Shown here in pieces: positions 36,401 to 46,814 of a DNA stretch of 64,000 nucleotides. Source of the stretch: Isoperla grammatica (taxonomy: Eukaryota > Arthropoda > Insecta > Plecoptera > Perlodidae). How positions within the stretch are numbered: the first letter of the stretch is position 1; each line of letters starts with the position of its first letter. The translations under genes were made by a program, and so were the position numbers. Where the stretch lies: NCBI GenBank assembly GCA_945910005.1, contig OX246745.1:43045037-43109036 (forward strand), read 5' to 3'. The notes under the pieces were generated by a model that was not told the origin of the DNA, ran no database searches, and worked only from the letters and a program-made list of their open reading frames with translations.

Positions 36401-39400
36401 GTCTTGCGTGACAACCGTTGCCATGCATCAGTCTTGCGTGACAACCGTTGCCATGCATCAGTCTTGCGTGACAACCGTTGCCATGCATCAGTCTTGCATG
36501 ACAACCGTTGCCATGCATCAGTCTTGCGTGACAACCGTTGCCATGCATCAGTCTTGCGTGACAACCGTTGCCATGCATCAGTCTTGCGTGACAACCGTTG
36601 CCATGCATCAGTCTTGCGTGACAACCGTTGCCATGCATCAGTCTTGCATGACAACCGTTGCCATGCATCAGTCTTGCATGACAACCGTTGCCATGCATCA
36701 GTCTTGCGTGACAACCGTTGCCATGCATCAGTCTTGCATGACAACCGTTGCCATGCATCAGTCTTGCGTGACAACCGTTGCCATGCATCAGTCTTGCATG
36801 ACAACCGTTGCCATGCATCAGTCTTGCGTGACAACCGTTGCCATGCATCAGTCTTGCGTGACAACCGTTGCCATGCATCAGTCTTGCGTGACAACCGTTG
36901 CCATGCATCAGTCTTGCGTGACAACCGTTGCCATGCATCAGTCTTGCGTGACAACCGTTGCCATGCATCAGTCTTGCATGACAACCGTTGCCATGCATCA
37001 GTCTTGCATGACAACCGTTGCCATGCATCAGTCTTGCGTGACAACCGTTGCCATGCATCAGTCTTGCATGACAACCGTTGCCATGCAAGATGACCATGAG
37101 GAGTGTAGATCTACTCTGTGACGTGTCTCTATTCATTGCAGTCCCACGACCATCGGGCGTCAGAGAGCCATCGACGGGGACTCATTCGCCGTCATGAGTT
37201 TGTTCGACAGGTTCGGCTTCGACTCCCTGGACAAAGCCGAATGTGAGAGCCGAGTGTTCTGCGAGATCGCCCGAATGGGAGGTTCGGCTTCTGGCAACGT
37301 TGTGCAGCAAGGCATCTGGCAGTTAGCCCACGAGTAAGTATCTATCTAATGTATTACTTGCTGTCACTCATTGGAGGGGATCGCACGTGTTCTAAATGAT
37401 TTGATACATCCACTATTGAAACAGAAGGTTCGTTTGATTTAACGTCACTTTTTGTACTTTTTGCCATGTACCCCATGAAATAACATGAAATGAGTGCAAA
37501 AAGTACAAAAGGTGTAACCAAACCAAAATCCATAGTCGTGCATTTGTGTACGGTATCTCGCGGTTTCCAAAGATTAGAACTGAACTGCATGAAACTATAA
37601 CGTGGCAACAACGGGCGCCTTTTGTGTTGAGGGTCGAGTATAAATACGAGTCTTAGCATCAGATGCAGAGGACTCGACTCCTAGTTAATAGCAAACTATG
37701 GTTGATATGGAACTGTTTCACGCAAGCTATATTTACTACCCAATAAAAATTTCTTAACCATTAGGGGCTTTCAAGGGCTGTGAGGGACATGTATGCATAG
37801 GGAAGTATATTCTCCGTGTGAAACAGGGGATTCAATCTGATTCAATGTCTAAGGTAGCTCTGCCTGTGATACAAGGTGACTATATAAGAGCTGATGTTGT
37901 ATAACCACGAAGTTAGTCCGTTATCTCACAGAGCATATAGGCACAGTATAAGGATGGGCTACGTTTGTTAAAGGTCTCTCACACTAAGAAGTAAGATAGC
38001 ATCAGGGGAGTCAGGATCGCCCACAATTAGTTTCCGACTATCTAGCACAATTTGGTTGCGTTAAGTTTTTTGACGGGAACCTGCTTGCTTGTACGGTTTC
38101 TTGTACGTTACCGTCAAAAAACTTACCGCAACCAAATTGTACTAGATAATCGGGGAAAACATTAGCGAATCGCATTTGTCAAGTTCGAAACTAAATGTGG
38201 GTGGTCCTGATACTACCATGCTTCTTGCAGTGAGATACCTATAGTAATAGCGGCTGATAACAGCTGATACTACCATACTTCTTGCAGTGAGATACCTATA
38301 GTAATAGCGGCTGATAACAGCTGATACTACCATACTTCTTGCAGTGAGATACCTATAGTAATAGCGGCTGATAACAGCTGATACTACCATACTTCTTGCA
38401 GTGAGATACCTATAGTAATAGCGGCTGATAACAGCTGATACTACCATACTTCTTGCAGTGAGATACCTATAGTAATAGCGGCTGATAACAGCTGATACTA
38501 CCATACTTCTTGCAGTGAGATACCTATAGTAATAGCGGCTGATAACAGCTGATACTACCATACTTCTTGCAGTGAGATACCTATAGTAATAGCGGCTGAT
38601 AACAGCTGATACTACCATACTTCTTGCAGTGAGATACCTATAGTAATAGCGGCTGATAACAGCTGATACTACCATACTTCTTGCAGTGAGATACCTATAG
38701 TAATAGCGGCTGATAACAGCTGATACTACCATACTTCTTGCAGTGAGATACCTATAGTAATAGCGGATGATGGCCAAAGATCGATTAAGACAAGCCGCCT
38801 AAAGTTACAAATTTTCGTGAATCTCGCCCTAGATATATTATATAAAATAAATACCATCACGTACCAGTATATGAAAGTGGCAAACTTAAGGATTGGGATG
38901 TATGTTACTTCCTGCTTTTAATCAAAGGTAGACTTTATTAGTTTCCAAGAATGTTTCTAAAGTCAACCAAGCCAGAACATGTGGATCTGAGCAGAGTAAA
39001 ACAAAAGCCATTGTATCACCACAAGTGAAAGCTACAATTAGATGATCTTTTGTTATTGTATCAACTGCTCTGTAATCGCACAAGTTAGAAAGCTCCCTTT
39101 TAATCACGGAAGTTCTTTTAATAGTCCTGCCGCTTACTTGTGTATGCTGTAATTGCGTGTTTCTTATCTATAATACATTATATTCCGCGTGAGGTAACTC
39201 ACAGACTGCAATATACAAGTATAGAATAACTAGGCAACTATGAACTGACGGGTATATATATTATGCAGTAAGTGTGAAGTATGCAGTGTGTATGCAGTAA
39301 GTATGTAGTATGTAGTGAGTAGTGTGTATGCAGTAAGTGTGTAGTATGTAGTGAGTATGCAGTAAGTATGTAGTATGTAGTGAGTAGTGTATATGCAGTA

Positions 39401-42400
39401 AGTGTGTAGTATGCAGTGTGTATGCAGTAAGTATGTAGTATGTAGTGAGTAGTGTGTATGCAGTAAGTGTGTAGTATGTAGTGTGTATGCAGTAAGTGTG
39501 TAGTATGTAGTGTGTATGCAGTAAGTATGAAGTATGTAGTGTGTATGCAGTAAGTGTGTAGTATGTAGTGTGTATGCAGTAAGTGTGTAGTATGTAGTGT
39601 GTATGCAGTAAGTATGTAGTATGTAGTGTGTATGCAGTAAGTATGTAGTATGTAGTGTGTATGCAGTAAGTGTGTAGTATGTAGTGTGTATGCAGTAAGT
39701 ATGTAGTGTGTAGTGTGTATGCAGTAAGTATGTAGTATGTAGTGTGTATGCAGTAAGTGTGTAGTGTGTATGCAGTAAGTGTGTAGTATGTAGTGTGTAT
39801 GCAGTAAGTATGTAGTGTGTAGTGTGTATGCAGTAAGTGTGTAGTATGTAGTGTGTATGCAGTAAGTGTGTAGTATGTAGTGTGTATGCAGTAAGTATGT
39901 AGTGTGTAGTGTGTATGCAGTAAGTATGTAGTATGTAGTGTGTATGCAGTAAGTATGTAGTGTGTAGTGTGTATGCAGTAAGTGTGTAGTATGTAGTGTG
40001 TATGCAGTAAGTATGTAGTATGTAGTGTGTATGCAGTAAGTGTGTAGTATGTAGTGTGTATGCAGTAAGTATGTAGTATGTAGTGTGTATGCATTAAGTG
40101 TGTAGTATGTAGTGTGTATGCAGTAAGTGTGTAGTATGCAGTGTGTATGCAGTAAGTATGTAGTATGTAGTGAGTAGTGTGTATGCAGTAAGTGTGTAGT
40201 ATGCAGTGTGTATGCAGTAAGTATGTAGTATGTAGTGAGTAGTGTGTATGCAGTAAGTGTGTAGTATGTAGTGTGTATGCAGTGTGTGTAGTATGTAGTG
40301 TGTATGCAGTAAGTATGAAGTATGTAGTGTGTATGCAGTAAGTGTGTAGTATGTAGTGTGTATGCAGTAAGTGTGTAGTATGTAGTGTGTATGCAGTAAG
40401 TATGTAGTATGTAGTGTGTATGCAGTAAGTATGTAGTATGTAGTGTGTATGCAGTAAGTGTGTAGTATGTAGTGTGTATGCAGTAAGTATGTAGTGTGTA
40501 GTGTGTATGCAGTAAGTATGTAGTATGTAGTGTGTATGCAGTAAGTATGTAGTGTGTAGTGTGTATGCAGTAAGTGTGTAGTATGTAGTGTGTATGCAGT
40601 AAGTGTGTAGTATGTAGTGTGTATGCAGTAAGTGTGTAGTATGTAGTGTGTATGCAGTAAGTATGTAGTGTGTAGTGTGTATGCAGTAAGTATGTAGTAT
40701 GTAGTGTGTATGCAGTAAGTATGTAGTGTGTAGTGTGTATGCAGTAAGTGTGTAGTATGTAGTGTGTATGCAGTAAGTATGTAGTATGTAGTGTGTATGC
40801 AGTAAGTGTGTAGTATGTAGTGTGTATGCAGTAAGTATGTAGTATGTAGTGTGTATGCATTAAGTGTGTAGTATGTAGTGTGTATGCAGTAAGTGTGTAG
40901 TATGTAGTGTGTATGCAGTAAGTGTGTAGTATGTAGTGTGTATGCAGTAGGTGAGTAGTATGTAGTGTGTATGCAGTAAGTATGTACTGTGTAGTGTGTA
41001 TGCAGTAAGTATGTAGTATGTAGTGTGTATGCAGTAAGTGTGTAGTATGTAGTGTGTATGCAGTAAGTATGTAGTATGTAGTGTGTATGCAGTAAGTATG
41101 TAGTATGTAGTGTATATGCAGTAAGTGTGTAGTATGTAGTGTGTATGCAGTAAGTATGTAGTGTGTGTGCAGTAAGTATGTAGTATGTAGTGTGTATGCA
41201 TTAAGTGTGTAGTATGTAGTGTGTATGCAGTAAGTGTGTAGTATGTAGTGTGTATGCAGTAAGTGTGTAGTATGTAGGGTGTATGCAGTAAGTATGTAGT
41301 GTGTAGTGTGTATGCAGTAAGTGTGTAGTATGTAGTGTGTATGCAGTAAGTATGTAGTATGTAGTGTGTATGCAGTAAGTGTGTAGTATGTAGTGTGCAT
41401 GCAGTAAGTGTGTAGTATGTAGTGTGTATGCGGTAAGTGTGTAGTATGTAGTGTGTATGCAGTAAGTATGTAGTATGTAGTGTGTATGCAGTAAGTGTGT
41501 AGTATGTAGTGTGTATGCAGTAAGTATTTAGTATGTAGTGTGTATGCAGTAAGTGTGTAGTATGTAGTGTGTATGCAGTAAGTGTGAAGTATGTAGTGTG
41601 TATGAAGTAAGTATGTAGTGTGTAGTGTGTATGCAGTTAGTATGTAGTATGTAGTGTGTATGCAGTAAGTGTGTAGTATGTAGTGTGTATGCAGTAAGTG
41701 TGTAGTATGTAGTGTGTATGCAGTAAGTATGTAGTATGTAGTGTGTATGCAGTAAGTGTGTAGTATGTAGTGTGTATGCAGTAAGTGTGTAGTATGTAGT
41801 GTGTATGCAGTGAGTGTGTAGTATGTAGTGTGTATGCAGTAAGTGTGTAGTATGTAGTGTGTATGCAGTAAGTATGTAGTATGTAGTGTGTATGCAGTAA
41901 GTGTGTAGTATGTAGTGTGTATGCAGTAAGTGTGTAGTATGTAGTGTGTATGCAGTAAGTATGTAGTATGTAGTGTGTATGCAGTAAGTTTGTAGTATGT
42001 AGTGTGTATGCAGTAAGTGTGTAGTATGTAGTGTGTATGCAGTTAGTATGTAGTATGTAGTGTGTATGCAGTAAGTATGTAGTATGTAGTTTGTATGCAG
42101 TAAGTATGTAGTATAGGTGGCGATCAAGTTAGTGAAGCTGTCAAAACGCGAGAAGTCTCGTGAAGCTTCCGAAGTATCCAAATCTTATAGTACTAACATA
42201 ATGTTCAACTAGTTCCTGTATATTATAATATTAGACTTTTAGTGACAATAGGTCAATAGCCTATATTGGTTCCCGGAAATCTCAAACACACGGGGCGTGA
42301 CTTATGACTCACTAAGGCTTGTGCATTCTACAAAGCGGAAGATCATCTTAGATGTGTGAACGGACGCTAGGAATCTGTTCAAGTTCGTTGAAACAGAGTG

Positions 42401-44242
42401 CATGACGAGGGCGGTATAGGTAACAATCTAAGGTTGGTATTAGCACAACTATAACTAGTTTATAATTAATTAGTACAATATATCGTTTGTAGATAATAAT
42501 AATAGAGAAGATCATAATATTCAAAACTATGCGGAAGGTATGTTTGTTAAATTATTTTGATGTTCGACTATTAGTGACAATAGCCTATATTGTATTGGCT
42601 TAATGATGTTAAATGATAACAAAACCGAACGAGGAAATATGCAGTGATAGAGCTAGGGCTGTAGGGGGAACATTTGTTTGGAAGCAGAAGATAATTGAGA
42701 GGATAATCAGTTCGATAATTCTCACTTTATAACTCAGGGAAAGGGGGGGGGGGGGGATGACATGATTAACTTCCCACTAAATTTGTAGGTATCGTGTCCA
42801 AAAAAACCGACTCGCAGTAAAATATTAACATACTACTGCCTTATGAAAGGAATGGATGTAACAGCAATATTAGAATTATAAATTAGTTTTGTCGATATGA
42901 ATGTAATACAAATGTTGCCAAGTTGAGCTGAATTCAGTAGGCTAACTGTTTGTAATTATTCCAGCACTCCCATGGATGTTGCCAAGTTGAGCTGAACTCA
43001 GTAGGCTAACTGTTTGTATATTCCAGCACTCCCATGGATGTTGCCAAGTTGAGTTGAATTCAGTAGGCTACCTGTTTGTATATTCCAGCAATCCCATGGA
43101 TGTTGCCAAGTTAAGCTGAATTCAGTAGGCTACCTGTTTGTATATTCCAGCAATCCCATGGATGTTGCCAAGTTAAGCTGAACTCAGTAGGCTAACTGTT
43201 TGTATATTCCAGCACTCCCATGGATGTTGCCAAGTTGAGCTGAACTCAGTAGGCTAACTGTTTGTATATTCCAGCACTCCCATGGATGTTGCCAAGTTGA
43301 GCTGAACTCAGTAGGCTAACTGTTTGTATATTCCAGCAATCCCATGGATGTTGCCAAGTTGAGCTGAACTCAGTAGGCTAACTGTTTGTATATTCCAGCA
43401 ATCCCATGGATGTTGCCAAGTTGAGTTGAATTCAGTAGGCTACCTGTTTGTATATTCCAGCAATCCCATGGATGTTGCCAAGTTAAGCTGAATTCAGTAG
43501 GCTACCTGTTTGTATATTCCAGCAATCCCATGGATGTTGCCAAGTTAAGCTGAACTCAGTAGGCTAACTGTTTGTATATTCCAGCACTCCCATGGATGTT
43601 GCCAAGTTGAGCTGAACTCAGTAGGCTAACTGTTTGTATATTCCAGCACTCCCATGGATGTTGCCAAGTTGAGTTGAATTCAGTAGGCTACCTGTTTGTA
43701 TATTCCAGCAATCCCATGGATGTTGCCAAGTTAAGCTGAACTCAGTAGGCTAACTGTTTGTATATTCCAGCACTCCCATGGATGTTGCCAAGTTGAGCTG
43801 AACTCAGTAGGCTAACTGTTTGTATATTCCAGCACTTCCATGGATGTTGCCAAGTTGAGCTGAACTCAGTAGGCTAACTGTTTGTATATTCCAGCACTCC
43901 CATGGATGTTGCCAAGTTGAGCTGAACTCAGTAGGCTAACTGTTTGTATATTCCAGCACTCCCATGGATGTTGCCAAGTTGAGCTGAACTCAGTAGGCTA
44001 ACTGTTTGTATATTCCAGCACTCCCATGGATGTTGCCAAGTTGAGCTGAACTCAGTAGGCTAACTGTTTGTAATTATTCCAGGACTCCAGACAACATGGC
44101 GGATGCTCTTGGCTTCAAACACATCTTCACGGCAATCAGAGACAATACCTGTCAAGTCTTCAAGTGTCCCGAGAAAAAGAAGTTGGAGAAAGATAAAGAA
44201 CGAAAGAAAAGCAAAAGTGAAAAAGAGGAGATAACAGTTTAG
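32812..44242 (+). CDS. Spliced gene for an uncharacterised secreted or membrane protein, 379 aa
   Basis: Four exons (32812-33482, 34941-35057, 37142-37333, 44083-44242) join in one frame to 1140 nt. All three introns are GT-AG and all split the codon after its second base. The protein has a signal peptide (residues 1-18, ending about VTNA), a polar Ser/Lys/Asp-rich region, a His/Tyr/Pro-rich stretch (about 180-223), one hydrophobic segment (about 235-257, LLAAFIPLGLFLVALP) and a C-terminal domain with Cys297, Cys303, Cys350 and Cys355. It ends in a Lys/Glu-rich tail. CESRVFCEIARMG loosely recalls arthropod extracellular four-cysteine domains such as DM4/12, but I do not recognise the family and assign no function. 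It is the only convincing host gene here. Confidence 0.8.
33483..34294 (+). other. Intron 1, first part; nothing recognised
   Basis: This is AT-rich intronic sequence without repeats that I recognise. Confidence 0.5.
34295..34920 (+). pseudogene. Decayed Penelope-like reverse transcriptase fragment inside intron 1
   Basis: Across several frames and stops the sequence reads as a Penelope-like reverse transcriptase: LIPRESV-RLYG, then SHFLDTIKTFKLEDSDFLV, VVSLFTNVQVDEEMEILHKR, QQTEGLAMGSPLSVVANIFM and RYLDDIWMIWPHGEP. The last two match the corresponding motifs of the better preserved element at 61041-62381 (APMGSPLSPIIANLFMEE, RYTDDIFAIWPHG). At least five stops or frameshifts show that it is old. 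It ends about 25 bp before the exon 2 acceptor and has no function I can see. Confidence 0.75.
34941..35057 (+). CDS. Coding exon 2: hydrophobic segment
   Basis: The acceptor TTGCTTGTTGCATTGCAG ends at 34940, and the donor ACCAA|GTAAGTTC starts at 35058. Residues 224-263 include the only strong hydrophobic stretch of the mature protein (about 235-257), a probable transmembrane helix. The frame continues from exon 1 with a Gly codon split GG|A. Confidence 0.8.
35151..35528. mobile_element. Possible hAT-like MITE in intron 2
   Basis: The ends CAGTGCTGGC... and ...GGTACGTCACTG are imperfect inverted repeats, each followed inward by GGGGCCCC or GGGGTCCCC. The CAGTG-type end with nearby GGGGCC is seen in some hAT families. 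No clear 8-bp target duplication was found, so this is tentative. Confidence 0.3.
35529..36185 (+). other. Intron 2, middle part, with a 24-G homopolymer
   Basis: There is no gene. An uninterrupted run of 24 G stands at 36011-36034, followed by TGGCCC. The 30-bp array begins right after. Confidence 0.6.
36189..37087. repeat. 30-bp minisatellite, 30 units, in intron 2
   Basis: The unit (CAGTCTTGCGTGACAACCG plus TTGCCATGCAT) repeats 30 times with one variable site only: TTGCGTG or TTGCATG (8 of 30 units). The period is a multiple of three, so long open frames exist on both strands. They have no coding meaning. The array ends 54 bp before the exon 3 acceptor. Confidence 0.97.
37142..37333 (+). 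CDS. Coding exon 3: first half of four-cysteine domain
   Basis: The acceptor is TCTCTATTCATTGCAG (ends 37141). The donor is CACGA|GTAAGTATC (37334). It encodes residues 263-327, including SLFDRFGFDSLDKAECESRV and then CEIARMGG, with Cys297 and Cys303. High GC and codon regularity distinguish it from its flanks. Confidence 0.82.
37334..38010 (+). other. Intron 3, first part; nothing recognised
   Basis: This is unique intronic sequence with no domain-bearing frame. Short self-complementary words (TACTTTTTGCAC and GTGCAAAAAGTA) lie near 37450-37510. Confidence 0.45.
38011..38210. mobile_element. Hairpin (fold-back) MITE in intron 3
   Basis: Arms 38034-38076 and 38111-38153 are near-perfect inverted copies (core CAATTTGGTTGCG and AAGTTTTTTGACGG) around a 34-base loop. 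Outer arms 38011-38036 (TCAGGATCGCCCACAATTAG) and about 38185-38210 also pair, leaving a bulge of about 30 bases on the right. No coding content. Confidence 0.75.
38207..38766. repeat. 57-bp minisatellite, about 10 units, in intron 3
   Basis: The unit contains TGATACTACCATACTTCTTG and CAGTGAGATACC. Units are essentially identical. It begins at the end of the fold-back MITE, whose last bases CCTGATACTACC are already unit-like, so the array may have grown from that border. Confidence 0.95.
38767..39255 (+). other. Intron 3, spacer; nothing recognised
   Basis: This is unique AT-rich sequence between two arrays. Confidence 0.45.
39258..42114. repeat. 29-bp minisatellite, about 98 units, each with a GTAAGT donor hexamer
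   Basis: The basic unit is TGTATGCAGTAAG followed by TGTGTAGTATGTAG or TATGTAGTATGTAG. A few units are lengthened by TAGTGAG inserts near the left end. On the gene's sense strand nearly every unit has GCA|GTAAGTG or GCA|GTAAGTA. The repeated Tyr/His/Leu/Thr open frames on the minus strand follow from a unit without stops and are not genes. Confidence 0.97.
42115..42908 (+). other. Intron 3, spacer; nothing recognised
   Basis: It holds two copies of a short motif, TAGTGACAATAG...CCTATATTG (42240 and 42573), and a G run at 42744-42755. No gene. Confidence 0.5.
42909..44082 (+). repeat. 62-bp minisatellite, 19 units; the last unit supplies the exon 4 acceptor
   Basis: The unit runs from TGTTGCCAAG through AGTAGGCTAACTG to TTTGTATATTCCAGCACTCC. 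Each copy holds a pyrimidine-rich tract ending in TTCCAG, which is acceptor-like on the sense strand. The first and last units have GTAATTATTCCAG, and the inner ones GTATATTCCAG. Subtypes (GAGCTGAACTC, GAGTTGAATTC, AAGCTGAATTC, AAGCTGAACTC) recur in the same order around 43030-43200 and 43410-43580, a higher-order duplication. Confidence 0.95.
44083..44242 (+). CDS. Coding exon 4: second half of four-cysteine domain and charged tail
   Basis: It begins after TTATTCCAG (44082) with GACTCCAGACAACATGG, and reads on from exon 3 as E-TPDNMADALGFKHIFTAI. Cys350 and Cys355 follow, then a Lys/Glu-rich tail ending KSEKEEITV and the TAG at 44240-44242. Confidence 0.82.
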
Positions 44243-45180
44243 TATTGGTAAATCATGTTTTGGAACAGTAGATATTTGGGGTTAAATCCAAGCTTGCACA
44301 AGGACTCCTCCAAATTGTGCGTTTGGTTATTATTTTCAACTCAAATCCGTTTTGCTTTTCTTACTTTCAAATCATCGAATACCCTAATTAATGTCCGCAA
44401 AATCAATTTTCTCGCAAAGTCTTGTTTTGGCAGTCTTTGTAAGACATATAAGTTAAAAGAATTTTACCCCCCTGGAATTATTCTGTTGTCTTTAATTTAT
44501 ATTAACTATATAATTACACATTAATATACAGTAATTTTAATTCGATATTTAACAAACTGAACTTTCAATTACACATTTAAAATTAATTATCATATCATCA
44601 TATCTAATTTTTTAATGGAGTAAATAGTCTTATGGTTACGAAATAGCGGAGTCCAATAACACCTTAATAACTTATGTCGATACTTCTCTATAACTTTCGG
44701 CCGTATATTGGATACCTGAAAACCCAACGCGCAGGGAGCGTGACTAAAGTGGTCTCTAGTAGGCGGAAACCACCTTCACGAGTGAATGAAAGAATGCGTT
44801 TTAACAGCATGCGTGTAAGGGATGGTAGATAAGGGTCTGAAGATAGGTCTGGAACACTTCCATGTTATGTTTGAGTTACTTCGGGCATTGTGCGTCACAG
44901 CAGCTGTGCAAAGCATTCAATTGTGTAGAAGACAGGAGTTTTATCGGTGCTCATATAAACAAATGTCTGATTCAGTGATGCTTCAATTACATTCAGCGAG
45001 CGACGAATAACTGATGAATGATGATATACTGCTTGCGGGGAGTACCTTGCTCACAAGAAAGTGAATTCACTCAAAAATACGATCTCAATATCTATTAACA
45101 TCAAAATACTTTCTTTATATAAAGGTAGTGTCATAAATATCGATGTGTAGTTATTTTTAATAAATATATATAATTGTTTG
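44243..45180 (+). other. Probable 3' UTR and flank, with a possible polyadenylation signal
   Basis: AT-rich sequence follows the stop codon. An AATAAA stands at 45159-45164, followed by a GT-rich stretch (TTGTTTGTTAATATGG). The assignment to this gene is by position only. No other gene is seen. Confidence 0.35.
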
Positions 45181-45472
45181 TTAATATGGAAATATTATTA
45201 ATTGTGATGTCCCTCTATTCCAAATGCAACAGCGGCTCCTCTAGGAGGAGCACCGAATCTTAGTGTTTTGGGTTCTTTACAGGGTGACCTCAAAAACTTG
45301 AACTGGTGGGAAGTAACCATGTTTACAACCTTTTCTCTCTCATCATCAACGTAATTTGTTGATAACCTAGCTTATGGGCTAGGCTCCATTTGTTTCCTTG
45401 TTGCCTCACTGACGCAAGAAGCCCATAAGATAGGATTGAAGTTGGCAATCATGAGTATTTGCAATGCATGCA
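45181..45472. other. Spacer; nothing recognised
   Basis: No convincing frame. Confidence 0.4.
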
Positions 45473-46215
45473 CTTGCACCGACCAGTGGTAGAGAAGAGG
45501 ATTATCTATGAATGATATAATATGAGGAATATCTATTAGGCATGGCAGTTTCAACATTATGCTGTTGCACCGACCAGTAAAGAAGAGAAATATCTACGAG
45601 ATCTTATAGGAATATCTATTAGGCATGGTAGTTTCAACATTATGCTGTTGCACCGACCAGTAAAGAAGAGAAATATCTACCAGATCTTATAGGAATATCT
45701 ATTAGGCATGGTAGTTTCAACATTATGCTGTTGCACCGACCAGTAAAGAAGAGAAATATCTACGAGATCTTATAGGAATATCTATTAGGCATGGTAGTTT
45801 CAACATTATGCTGTTGCACCGACCAGTAAAGAAGAGAAATATCTACGAGATCTTATAGGAATATCTATTAGGCATGGTAGTTTCAACATTATGCTGTTGC
45901 ACCGACCAGTAAAGAAGAGAAATATCTACCAGATCTTATAGGAATATCTATTAGGCATGGTAGTTTCAACATTATGCTGTTGCACCGACCAGTAAAGAAG
46001 AGAAATATCTACGAGATCTTATAGGAATATCTATTAGGCATGGCAGTTTCAACATTATGCTGTTGCACCGACCAGTAAAGAAGAGAAATATCTACGAGAT
46101 CTTATAGGAATATCTATTAGGCATGGCAGTTTCAACATTATGCTGTTGCACCGACCAGTAAAGAAGAGAAATATCTACGAGATCTTATAGGAATATCTAT
46201 TTGGCATGTCAGTTT
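45473..46215. repeat. 83-bp minisatellite, about 9 units
   Basis: The unit contains TGTTGCACCGACCAGTAAAG and GGAATATCTATTAGGCATGG. The first unit is divergent (GTGGTAGAGAAGAGG) and the last decays at GCATGTCAGTTTCC. Variable sites are CTACGAG/CTACCAG and GGTAGTTT/GGCAGTTT. Confidence 0.95.
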
Positions 46216-46800
46216 CCACATTCTGATGTTTAACATTCGTAGCCTACTTCTGTCGAAAAGTACCAAGGGGACTTTTGGCTTTACGTCCCATCTGAAAGGA
46301 CGGTGTAACTTTGACCAATCATATAAGTTATTGTCAATAGGTATGGTTTCACTTGTAAGATTTTAGTTGGTATGGCAACTGCGGGCTATCTTTATCATGA
46401 CTCCCACCCCACTGACTTCAAATTGGAATGTACACGTCGATAAATCCCAGTTCGTGTCTGCAAAAATGTGTTTCTTCCGCTAAAAGCAGGCACACCCTAC
46501 CCTAAGAAAAGCCTGATTCTAACGCTTGAAACAATGCAAGTTACATTTGACAAAACAAATTAGTGAATATTTTGCAATAATTTCGTTATTCAATGGCCCA
46601 ACACTAGCACACCTTTTAATTCAAGCTTTACAACATTATTTATACATTTAACTATCATCTATTTCAATATATAATTCCTATTATTAAAATACACCCGTTC
46701 AACCGATACGTAATCACAACAACGGAGATACATCCCCTCACCCCACAAACGAGTTTCAAACAGCAGACGACATTCGTATGACGCGCAGTAGAACCCGCGC
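46216..46800. other. No recognisable gene
   Basis: This is AT-rich unique sequence without a supported feature. Confidence 0.4.
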
Positions 46801-46814
46801 AAGTGCAGGTACGA

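Noticed and set aside
36096..37136. Open frames of more than 300 codons on both strands with a 10-residue repeat
   Set aside because: They follow from a 30-bp minisatellite whose period is a multiple of three. The frames coexist on both strands, and the array lies in an intron.
38142..38777. 211-codon minus-strand frame
   Set aside because: Ten identical 57-bp units in an intron give a 19-residue repeat; no coding character.
39238..42181. Minus-strand frames of up to 720 codons made of Tyr, His, Leu and Thr
   Set aside because: Artefact of the 29-bp array, which lacks stops on that strand. No unique sequence, start context or domain.
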